Shown here one piece after another: positions 1 through 5,709 of a stretch of DNA of 8,378 nt (within the stretch, counting starts at the first letter, position 1; the number at the start of each line of letters is the position of its first letter). The position numbers were made by a program, and so were the translations under genes. Origin of the DNA: Actinomycetota bacterium (GTDB taxonomy: Bacteria; Actinomycetota; Acidimicrobiia; Acidimicrobiales; Aldehydirespiratoraceae). Where the stretch lies: contig JAAXHB010000256.1 in the NCBI GenBank assembly GCA_012271125.1, positions 1 to 8,378 on the forward strand, in the 5' to 3' direction. The notes under the pieces are model-generated. The model had not been told where the DNA came from, ran no database searches, and worked only from the letters and a program-made list of their open reading frames with translations.

Positions 1-2119
1 ATAGTGCTCCTGTGTCGATCTCATATTCAGTTGCTATCTCCCCCAATGATTCTTGAGCTTTGTCGAACAATCTTCCAAGTTCCTTATGGACACTCGGTGC
101 CGATTGAGAATTTTGAGTAAGCCAGTCTGAAAGGCGTTTTTCAATGCGGTCGACAGCAGCAACGAGAAAGTGCCCTGAACCCATGGCAATATCGGCGCAC
201 TTGAAGTCAAAGAACGCTTCGTAGAGATCCTTTTCGTTACCAGCATCGCGAAGTTCATTAAGTCGCGTTATATGGTCGTCAAGTGCTGGTTCTAGAGCAT
301 GATCAAGAAGGTGGTTGACAGCAAAGGGTTTGGTGAAGTAGCTGCCAGTGGCTTTTCGCTCGCCGGATCGGTGATATAGGTATGGCTGACCTTTCTCAAC
401 GACGATTTCCTCTCCTTTGTTGGTCTGACGATAAACATTCTTGTAATCACCTGTTGTGTCATATGCCAGGTCGGTTGTAGCGATTGCAAGCTTTGACTCC
501 AGAAGTCCCTCGTAGAGAGTTCCGAAGTCGCTCACCGATAATTCCCGAAAGTCCACGGGCCCAAAACGTCCATTGTCTTCGGGAAGGATGTCAACTAGTA
601 GAGCAGAAAGTGCAGGACCGAACTCAGCATCAGTAAGGGGTTGCATCTCATAAATGGAGGCACCGATCTCGTTGTTTTCCGCATCGGCGGTAAACAGGCT
701 CCCGTTGTAGAGCGGCAAGTCCCAGTCGTCGTTTCCCTCGCTTATGCCCATCCAGAGATTGACAACACTTTGCCACCATACAGTACGTTCGGAATCGAAT
801 GCGACCGGTTCATCAATATCTCGTCCTTGATTGCGCAGTTCAGTCAGCTCAATTGCTATTTGGGTAAGTGAGTTGCTGCGGTAGTGTTCATTTGTCCTAT
901 AGGGGAGCAAGTCTCGTGCCTCACATGCTGAAATAAAGAGCAACCTGAACAAGATCGTCATCACCTGTTCGTAGCCCTTGTTGAGGTCTTGAGTTGTAAG
1001 CACACCGATGTCTTCACCGCCGCCATGATCGGTTTTGTCAGCATTGCCTCCAAGTCTGCGACTGATGGCCTCAGCTAGCTTTGGTACGGCTTGGTAGTAC
1101 ACCCGCTCACGTAGCCGGATCGCAAGTTTTGCAGCAAATCTTGAAGATTTTTCAAGTGCTTCTGCAATGGTGCCATCGGGAGCAACGGCCTCTGGCGCAT
1201 AAAAACACTTCAAGTAACCAGCTCGGGTTTCTGGGAGTAAAGCAGTGTCAACCTCAAGATATGTTTCTGAACGTCCTTTGCGTCCAACACCAACATCAGG
1301 TTTGGTTGGGTGCAAGCGGATTCGAGGCCCCGCAACCAAAATCGCCCAATCTGCTTGTGTTTCTTCCCTCGAGGCATAGGCAAGCGCTAGCGAAACTGGC
1401 GTCACGCCATCTAGCCGCTCTGAAGGCGTATCAAATCGTTCCTCCGGCGGGCAGACCACAGCCACGGCCCGCACCTCATCATTGGCATAAAGCAGGGAGA
1501 TATTGGAACCGCCATAGGGCACTACTCGGTAGCCCAGAGCATCCAGCAACCCTTTACCTCTCATTCCAAGCAACTTTTGCGCCCCGTCATTAACAAGGCT
1601 CCACGTACCGAGCTGAGGAAGGTCATAGTTCAAGACTCTGTGAGTGAACAATCCCATGTTCTTGACCCCCAGCGGTAATCGAACTTCAGGAACCACCGCA
1701 ACCAGCGCCGCGAATTCGCGACGCAGCAACGCCTGAGCACCGTGCTGATTTGGTTCTTCCATCGCACGAATCGCTAGTGCACGCACGATGGTGGGATCAA
1801 GCTCTGTTTGCGTTCCAGGCTCCTCGCCGCTGGACCAAGCCACCGCAAACTCAAAGCCACCCTCAACCGGATAGCGAATAGCTAAGAGTACCGGGCTCGC
1901 TCTTTGCCCGGTACGCCAGTGGTGGGCCTTGCGTATCTGCTCTTTAGTCGGAACGTTGGCAGTTTCGCCAAGTGCTATTTCTAGACCATGTTCAATTGGC
2001 TGGTATTCCTCATCAGTTTGCTTGTATACGACTAGTGGCGTAAGCCATGCGGGGCAGCCTTCGTCGCTGTTCCAAGGAAATGAGTCATGATCGGGAAGGA
2101 AGTCATCAGTCCAGGTCAT
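1..2119 (-). CDS. Eco57I-type N6-adenine DNA methyltransferase / type IIG-like protein, 3' end outside window
   Basis: The minus strand reads open from an ATG at 2117-2119 to the window edge: 706 codons, no stop and no frameshift. The start is well fixed, because an in-frame TGA lies three codons upstream and GGGAGGG precedes it by about 10 bases. The protein should transfer methyl groups from S-adenosylmethionine to adenine N6 in DNA. TGSYFTK (residues 591-597) matches the entry motif before the SAM fold, and ADIAMGSGHFL (642-652) is SAM-binding motif I; the catalytic NPPY motif would lie beyond the edge. Residues about 190-270 resemble the nuclease-like N-terminal region of type IIG and related enzymes (LLDALGY, AYAS, then DWAILVAGPRIRLH). 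Where family members have an ExK pair, this one reads VAVVCPPEE. Residues 383-418 (YEQVMTILFRLLFISACEAR onward) form the usual helical connector. It could be a type IIG enzyme, a DISARM-like DrmMI or a PglX relative; the missing half and its neighbours would decide. Codon use is mixed and GC is lower than in the genes at 3218-6810, which hints at horizontal acquisition. Confidence 0.85.
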   Translation of the reverse strand, partial: MTWTDDFLPDHDSFPWNSDEGCPAWLTPLVVYKQTDEEYQPIEHGLEIALGETANVPTKEQIRKAHHWRTGQRASPVLLAIRYPVEGGFEFAVAWSSGEEPGTQTELDPTIVRALAIRAMEEPNQHGAQALLRREFAALVAVVPEVRLPLGVKNMGLFTHRVLNYDLPQLGTWSLVNDGAQKLLGMRGKGLLDALGYRVVPYGGSNISLLYANDEVRAVAVVCPPEERFDTPSERLDGVTPVSLALAYASREETQADWAILVAGPRIRLHPTKPDVGVGRKGRSETYLEVDTALLPETRAGYLKCFYAPEAVAPDGTIAEALEKSSRFAAKLAIRLRERVYYQAVPKLAEAISRRLGGNADKTDHGGGEDIGVLTTQDLNKGYEQVMTILFRLLFISACEARDLLPYRTNEHYRSNSLTQIAIELTELRNQGRDIDEPVAFDSERTVWWQSVVNLWMGISEGNDDWDLPLYNGSLFTADAENNEIGASIYEMQPLTDAEFGPALSALLVDILPEDNGRFGPVDFRELSVSDFGTLYEGLLESKLAIATTDLAYDTTGDYKNVYRQTNKGEEIVVEKGQPYLYHRSGERKATGSYFTKPFAVNHLLDHALEPALDDHITRLNELRDAGNEKDLYEAFFDFKCADIAMGSGHFLVAAVDRIEKRLSDWLTQNSQSAPSVHKELGRLFDKAQESLGEIATEYEIDTGAL

Positions 2120-2169
2120 CTCGCTTCAGCCCTCCCGTCTCTTGTCCTTGTTGCAGTGCCATGATGGAT

Positions 2170-2185
2170 TTCGGTACCTACCGAA
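2170..2185. repeat. Perfect inverted repeat, candidate operator of the methylase gene
   Basis: TTCGGTA-CC-TACCGAA has two perfect 7-base arms around a 2-base centre, and the symmetry breaks at the next base on each side. It lies 50 bases upstream of the methylase ATG, downstream of the AT-rich promoter zone, so it is probably within the 5' leader. Short perfect palindromes of this kind are typical binding sites for dimeric repressors or for R-M control proteins. No regulator gene is visible in the window, so the binding protein is unknown. As an RNA hairpin it would have an impossibly tight 2-base loop, which favours a DNA-binding role. Confidence 0.5.
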
Positions 2186-2254
2186 CCCACTTGAGCCGAT
2201 GAGGTTAGTTGAGGGGTGTGACAGAACTAGAACCCAAGCTTCACACAAATCCTC

Positions 2255-2303
2255 ATCAAAATCAGTGTTGATAAATGTAAAATAATGATATAAGCTGAAA
2301 TAA
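2255..2303. promoter_or_regulatory. AT-rich divergent promoter zone
   Basis: This is the most AT-rich stretch in the window and sits between two divergent transcription units. On the plus strand, TTGATA (2268-2273) and TAAGCT (2291-2296) are 17 bases apart, a good fit to a housekeeping sigma promoter with a TAnnnT -10. The predicted start near 2303 falls at the base of the stem-loop that follows. On the minus strand, TACATT is a plausible but weaker -10 for the methylase gene. A GTG-started reading frame of 60 codons crosses this zone on the minus strand (2126-2308) but has no recognisable features and is not called as a gene. Confidence 0.35.
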
Positions 2304-2359
2304 TCCACCGTCTCGGTCCCTTGGGTCTGGCATAGCCCTATCGGGACTGGGGCGGTGGA
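2304..2359 (+). ncRNA. Long 5'-leader stem-loop, possible structured RNA
   Basis: The arms TCCACCGTCTCGGTCCC (2304-2320) and GGGACTGGGGCGGTGGA (2343-2359) pair over 17 positions with no bulge. Fourteen pairs are Watson-Crick. The other three (T2311-G2352, T2313-G2350, G2315-T2348) are G-U wobbles if the plus strand is transcribed, but would be A-C mismatches in the minus-strand RNA. The 22-base loop contains a smaller GGC/GCC hairpin around ATA. The stem begins about where transcription from the TTGATA/TAAGCT promoter would start, and it ends 5 bases before a second -10-like element. It could stabilise the leader of the 2395 gene, be a small RNA, or act as an attenuator. No T-run follows it, so a simple intrinsic terminator is unlikely. 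Pairing is seen directly; function is inferred. Confidence 0.5.
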
Positions 2360-2362
2360 CCC

Positions 2363-2377
2363 GCTATAGTCATCAAC
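2363..2377 (+). promoter_or_regulatory. Shared upstream element, copy 1 (TATAGT -10-like)
   Basis: GCTATAGTCATCAAC differs at one base in 15 from the element at 2775-2789 upstream of the next gene. Both copies also have GGTGG just upstream. TATAGT (2365-2370) fits a TAnnnT -10 box, but the two copies share no -35 sequence, so this may be a -10 with its start region or a regulator site. Transcription from here would give a leader of roughly 18 bases before the 2395 start codon, beginning after the stem-loop. Confidence 0.5.
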
Positions 2378-2382
2378 GTCCT

Positions 2383-2389
2383 AAGGAGG
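2383..2389 (+). promoter_or_regulatory. Strong ribosome binding site of the 2395 gene
   Basis: AAGGAGG lies 5 bases before the ATG at 2395. This near-consensus site strongly supports that start. It contrasts with the three catabolic genes downstream, which have none. Confidence 0.85.
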
Positions 2390-2394
2390 ACACC

Positions 2395-2730
2395 ATGGAT
2401 ACCACCAGCTGGATCGAAGTATTAGCACTAGCGTTGTCGGCATTGGCAGTTGCTGGCAGTTTGCTCTACTCCAATTACCGCCTCACCCACAATCACCTTA
2501 AGACTCTCGAAGCCAACCAAAGAGAGACAAATCAGCGTCTTGATGACACCAATCAGAAGATAGATGACAACTACAAGGACCTGGTAGGAAAAATTGACAC
2601 ACTCCGTGTCGAGTTGACTCAGCGTATGGATGCTGGGTTCAGTGAGATTCGCGGTGTGCTTTGGACTCTTGTTCGAGAGCGTCGAAACCCCGACGAACCG
2701 CTAGCCCTCCCCGAACCCCCCGCCGCGTAG
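2395..2730 (+). CDS. Small membrane-anchored coiled-coil protein, unknown function
   Basis: A 111-residue protein of no family I recognise. Residues 6-25 form one hydrophobic membrane helix, followed by a long polar helix (about 33-95) with heptad spacing. Two nearly identical heptads, TNQRLDD and TNQKIDD (residues 45-58), are encoded by a 21-base imperfect tandem repeat. The tail is proline-rich (DEPLALPEPPAA). By charge, the coiled coil (RLTHNH after the helix) is probably cytoplasmic. It would suit a dimeric membrane-tethered scaffold or a small envelope protein; it has no catalytic motif. The start is fixed by AAGGAGG 5 bases upstream. It is followed after 89 bases by a second small membrane protein with the same upstream element, so the two are probably expressed together. 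A paralogue of phage or toxin accessory proteins is possible but unsupported. Confidence 0.75.
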   Translation: MDTTSWIEVLALALSALAVAGSLLYSNYRLTHNHLKTLEANQRETNQRLDDTNQKIDDNYKDLVGKIDTLRVELTQRMDAGFSEIRGVLWTLVRERRNPDEPLALPEPPAA

Positions 2731-2774
2731 CCAAGCACTGTTCTACAGACATCACCCGTGTCCTTGATTGGTGG

Positions 2775-2789
2775 GCTATAGTCAACAAC
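2775..2789 (+). promoter_or_regulatory. Shared upstream element, copy 2 (TATAGT -10-like)
   Basis: GCTATAGTCAACAAC repeats the element at 2363-2377 with one change. TATAGT is at 2777-2782. The copy lies 30 bases before the ATG at 2820, against 17 bases for copy 1, with an A/C-rich, G-poor leader between. Its presence means the second small gene probably has its own promoter and is not only read through from the first. Confidence 0.5.
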
Positions 2790-2819
2790 ACTTAACCAAA
2801 CAACAACCAAGGAGGCACA

Positions 2820-3086
2820 ATGAGCACTGAGACAGTTCTAGATCTCCAACTAGGTTGGGATGACATCAGCGCGTGGATATTCGTGCTAGTAATGCTGATT
2901 ATGTTTGCTGGGTTCATGGTTGCAATATGGCGTGACAGTCTTAAGTCGCAGGCTTACCGGCAGGCAGACAGTGAAGCGCGTGAGCGCGAAGCGGAAGCCC
3001 GTAAGCAAGAGTGTCCTGGCTGTGGCACCAAAGTTGAGCCGTACCTGATAAGAGACTGGAAATTTAAAGAAGCTTTTGCTACTTAA
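2820..3086 (+). CDS. Small single-pass membrane protein with a CPGC knuckle, unknown function
   Basis: An 88-residue protein I cannot assign to a family. AAGGAGG (2809-2815) sits 4 bases before the ATG. Residues 15-37 form a strongly hydrophobic membrane helix (ISAWIFVLVMLIMFAGFMVA). A highly charged helix follows (about 38-63, rich in Arg, Glu and Ala), then CPGC (65-68). CPGC is one half of a zinc-ribbon; with no second cysteine pair in the chain, metal binding would need a dimer or a partner. The positively charged stretch after the helix suggests a cytoplasmic C-terminus. It shares the upstream element and the small membrane-protein layout with the gene before it, so a common process is likely. 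The 131 bases after it (3087-3217) hold only a weak CCAA/TTGG hairpin and the promoter region of the next operon. Confidence 0.75.
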   Translation: MSTETVLDLQLGWDDISAWIFVLVMLIMFAGFMVAIWRDSLKSQAYRQADSEAREREAEARKQECPGCGTKVEPYLIRDWKFKEAFAT

Positions 3087-3203
3087 CCCAAGCGTTGGCA
3101 AGCTCTGGTTCAGGAACGAAAGTTGCCTTTAGTCCATGCCAAAGACACCGCTGGATAATCAGCACTTCTGAAACATCTACTACCGCCTAACCGGTAACAC
3201 GTC

Positions 3204-3209
3204 TAGCCT
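3204..3209 (+). promoter_or_regulatory. Candidate -10 for a leaderless amidohydrolase transcript
   Basis: TAGCCT fits the actinobacterial TAnnnT -10 pattern and ends 8 bases before the ATG at 3218, so transcription would begin at or next to the start codon. No Shine-Dalgarno sequence is visible upstream of this ATG, which agrees with a leaderless mRNA. No good -35 is seen, so the assignment is tentative. Confidence 0.25.
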
Positions 3210-3217
3210 CAAAGTCA

Positions 3218-4426
3218 ATGTCGACGGCAGCAAGTGAGACGCCGTACACGATCATCTCTGCCGACTGTCACGCAGGCGGCAACATGGCTGCTTACGAGCA
3301 ATACCTCGACCCGACATGGAAAGACGAATTCAAAGACTGGCGCGGCCAATACAAAAACCCCTACCGTGACCTCCAAGACGACGGCCGCACCCGTAATTGG
3401 GACAACGACCGCCGTCAATCCGAGCTCGCAGCCGACGGCGTCGTCGCCGAAATCGTCTTTCCAAACACTGTCCCACCTTTCTACCCAGCAGGTGCTCTAG
3501 TCGCCCGCCCGCCCACAGACAAAGCCGACTACGACCGAAGACTCGCCGGCATCTGGGCACACAACCGCTGGCTCAAAGACTGGTGCGCCGACTACCCAGA
3601 CCAACGCTGCGGCCTCCCCCAAATCTTCGTCGACGACCTCGACGACTCCATCAAAATCCTCGAATGGGCCGCCGCCGAAGGCTTCCGCAGCTTCATGCTG
3701 CCTCACATTCCCCCTGACTCCGGCATGCTCGGCTACTGGTCACCCCACTGGGATCGCCTCTGGCAAACCGTCACCGAACTCGACCTCGTCGTCACCCAAC
3801 ACGGCGGCGGAGGCGGCCCCGACTATGGCAAAACCCCCGCCTCCTGGCTCATCTTCCTTATGGAAGTCCCCTTCTTCGCCCACCGCAACCTCGCACACCT
3901 CATCCTCTCCGGCGTCTTCGAACGCCACCCAACCATGCGCTACGTCATGACCGAACAAGGCGTCGCCTGGCTAGTCGAGGAACTCCGCCGCATGGACGCC
4001 TACCACGCAGAAATGAAACGAGGCGGACGCATCGGCGAACTCGGCTTCGACGCCGATCTTGTCCTACCCCTCAAACCATCCGAATACTTCGACCGCAACG
4101 TCTGGATCGGTGCCAGCTTCCCCTCACCCTCCGAAGCCGCCGTCATGGCCACCATCGGCACCCACAAAATGATGTGGGGCAACGACTACCCCCACCACGA
4201 AGGCACCTACCCCTATTCCCTGCAAAGCCTGCAACGCTCATTTGCTGACTGGGACGAACCCGCTCTACGCCAAATCCTCGCCGAAAACGCCGCCGCCGTC
4301 TACGGCTTCGACCTCGCCCGCCTCGCCCCCATAGCCGCCGACCACGGCTTCACGCCCACCCAAGTCGCCACCCCTCTCGCCGAAATCCCCACTGACGCCA
4401 CCAGTCCCGCCTTCTTCCGTCCCTAA
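3218..4426 (+). CDS. Amidohydrolase-superfamily metal enzyme (ACMSD-like, amidohydrolase 2)
   Basis: A 402-residue protein, about normal length for the TIM-barrel amidohydrolase 2 family, which includes ACMSD and aromatic-acid decarboxylases as well as hydrolases and hydratases. Likely metal ligands are D16 and H18 in ADCHAGG at the first strand, H195 in VVTQHGGGGG, and D323 in WGNDYPHHEG near the last strand. In classical members the first motif is HxH; here the second His is Gly20, a variation that seems usual in this subgroup but leaves one ligand unassigned. FERHPTMRYVMTEQGVAW (235-252) and ENAAAVYGFD (356-365) are family hallmarks. The protein is cytosolic, with no signal peptide. It is the first gene of an operon, 9 bases before the first acyl-CoA dehydrogenase, so it probably acts on a metabolite of the same catabolic route; the substrate cannot be read from the sequence. 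Codon use is strongly C-ending (CTC, GCC, GAC). Confidence 0.85.
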   Translation: MSTAASETPYTIISADCHAGGNMAAYEQYLDPTWKDEFKDWRGQYKNPYRDLQDDGRTRNWDNDRRQSELAADGVVAEIVFPNTVPPFYPAGALVARPPTDKADYDRRLAGIWAHNRWLKDWCADYPDQRCGLPQIFVDDLDDSIKILEWAAAEGFRSFMLPHIPPDSGMLGYWSPHWDRLWQTVTELDLVVTQHGGGGGPDYGKTPASWLIFLMEVPFFAHRNLAHLILSGVFERHPTMRYVMTEQGVAWLVEELRRMDAYHAEMKRGGRIGELGFDADLVLPLKPSEYFDRNVWIGASFPSPSEAAVMATIGTHKMMWGNDYPHHEGTYPYSLQSLQRSFADWDEPALRQILAENAAAVYGFDLARLAPIAADHGFTPTQVATPLAEIPTDATSPAFFRP

Positions 4427-4435
4427 CCCTCACCG

Positions 4436-5695
4436 ATGCACATCGGTTTCACCCCAGCTCAGCAACAACTCCGAGACGAACTTCGCGCCTATTACGCCGA
4501 CCTCCTGAGCGACGACATCATCTCCGCCCTCGCCGCCGAAGACGGCATCGGCCCAGTCCATCGCCAAATCTCTCGACAAATGGGCAACGACGGCTGGCTC
4601 GCCGTTGGCTGGCCCATCGAATATGGCGGCAGGGGACTCTCTGCCATAGAGCAATTCATCACTTTCGACGAATCCGTCGCCTCAGGTGCACCTATTCCAA
4701 TGCTGACAATCAACACTGTCGGGCCGACCATCATGGACCACGGCACCCAAGCTCAAAAGGACTACTTCCTCCCCAAAATCGCCGCCGGTGAGCTGGCATT
4801 TTGCATCGGATATTCAGAACCCGACGCCGGCACCGACCTCGCCTCCCTCACTACCAAAGCAATCAAAGACGGCGACACCTACATAATCAACGGCCAAAAA
4901 ACCTGGACCTCGCTCGCCAAAGGTTCTGACTACATCTGGCTCGCCGCCCGCACCAATTTCGAAGCCCCCAAACACAAGGGCATCTCGCTTTTCGCAATAC
5001 CTATGGACACCCCCGGACTAACCATTGAACCTTTAAGCCTTCTGTCTCCGCACAACATCAACCACACGTTTTTTGACGACTGTCGAGTACCGGCAACAGC
5101 GCTCATCGGCGAGGAAAACCAAGGTTGGCGACTAATTACCAGTCAACTAAATCGGGAACGGGTGACACTTTGCTCATCAGGAATGGTGAGTCGCCGCCTC
5201 GAGGAATGCGAGCAGTGGGCAAAAACCGCAAAACGCGCCGACGGGTCTTATGTGATTGACGAACCCTGGGTGCGTCGCAACCTTGCTGAGGTCGAAGCTG
5301 GCATGGAGTTCCTACGCCTCGCCAACTGGAAAGTCGCCTGGACCGTAGCCACACAACTAGACCAAACCTCAACATCAACCTCGACGTCAACTTTGACTTC
5401 AACATCAACCTCTACCACTCCCGATGTCCCCGATCCCCAAGTCATGGCACGCTTTATTGCTGACTCTTCAGCAGTGAAGGTTTTCGGCACAGAGTTCTTC
5501 ATCGACGCCTACCGCAAGCTCATGCAGATTTACGGTCAACGCTCCTACATAGTGGAAGGCGAACCCGGTCACCTGTCTCGCCTAGAGATGATGTATCGCT
5601 CCACCACAATCCTGACCTTTGGTGGCGGCACTAATGAAATGCAACGCGACCTGATCGCCCAGTTCGGTCTCGGCTACCCCCGAGCTGATCGTTAA
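4436..5695 (+). CDS. Acyl-CoA dehydrogenase, likely catalytic subunit of a mixed (alpha2beta2) enzyme
   Basis: A 419-residue FadE-type flavoprotein that should introduce the alpha,beta double bond into an acyl-CoA. YSEPDAGTDLASL (126-138) and KTWTS (155-159) are the flavin-contacting loops of the middle domain. FGGGTNEMQRDL (395-406) is the C-terminal signature, but the Glu used there by MCAD (YEGT) is Gly397. E241 in LNRERV instead aligns with the catalytic Glu of isovaleryl-CoA dehydrogenase (LDLERL). The usual RxxF FAD-binding stretch of helix G/H is replaced by RADGSYVIDEP (267-277), so part of the FAD site must come from a partner. The next gene supplies it, 14 bases downstream. Known mycobacterial pairs such as FadE26/FadE27 work this way. 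A Ser-Thr repeat (311-328) is inserted in the C-terminal helical domain. There is no clear ribosome site; the first ATG after the 9-base gap is used. Third-position C use is strong in the first half and weaker after about 5030. Confidence 0.9.
   Translation: MHIGFTPAQQQLRDELRAYYADLLSDDIISALAAEDGIGPVHRQISRQMGNDGWLAVGWPIEYGGRGLSAIEQFITFDESVASGAPIPMLTINTVGPTIMDHGTQAQKDYFLPKIAAGELAFCIGYSEPDAGTDLASLTTKAIKDGDTYIINGQKTWTSLAKGSDYIWLAARTNFEAPKHKGISLFAIPMDTPGLTIEPLSLLSPHNINHTFFDDCRVPATALIGEENQGWRLITSQLNRERVTLCSSGMVSRRLEECEQWAKTAKRADGSYVIDEPWVRRNLAEVEAGMEFLRLANWKVAWTVATQLDQTSTSTSTSTLTSTSTSTTPDVPDPQVMARFIADSSAVKVFGTEFFIDAYRKLMQIYGQRSYIVEGEPGHLSRLEMMYRSTTILTFGGGTNEMQRDLIAQFGLGYPRADR
5366..5419 (+). repeat. 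In-frame hexanucleotide repeat encoding Ser-Thr
   Basis: Eighteen codons alternate Thr and Ser with one Leu interruption (residue 320) and a final Thr-Thr. The DNA is a degenerate TCAACN repeat: TCA ACA, TCA ACC and TCG ACG units with silent changes. It lies in the C-terminal helical domain of the first acyl-CoA dehydrogenase, between the helix ending TVATQLDQ and the PDVPDPQ segment, where the family has a variable loop. The silent variation between units suggests an old or selected repeat rather than a fresh slippage event. Confidence 0.9.
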
Positions 5696-5709
5696 TCCCA
5701 AGAGATCTC

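Noticed and set aside
34..489. Short minus-strand frames at 34-258 and 292-489
   Set aside because: They lie in a different phase from the continuous methylase frame. The in-phase frame gives the TGSYFTK and MGSGHFL motifs, so these are out-of-frame shadows and not remnants of a frameshifted gene.
641..1593. Plus-strand reading frames at 641-871 and 1081-1593 opposite the methylase
   Set aside because: The minus strand is open without a break across the whole region and carries methylase motifs. The plus-strand frames have no motifs or ribosome sites and are antisense shadows.
3234..3717. Arg- and Pro-rich frames overlapping the amidohydrolase
   Set aside because: Low-complexity translations are expected from shifted reading of C-ending codons; the amidohydrolase frame has clear family motifs.
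5366..5419. CRISPR-like or minisatellite array
   Set aside because: The unit is only 6 bases, in frame and without spacers, so it is a coding repeat and not an array.
5248..5502. Minus-strand frame with a VEVDVEV repeat opposite the first dehydrogenase
   Set aside because: The repeat is just the antisense reading of the Ser-Thr hexanucleotide tract.
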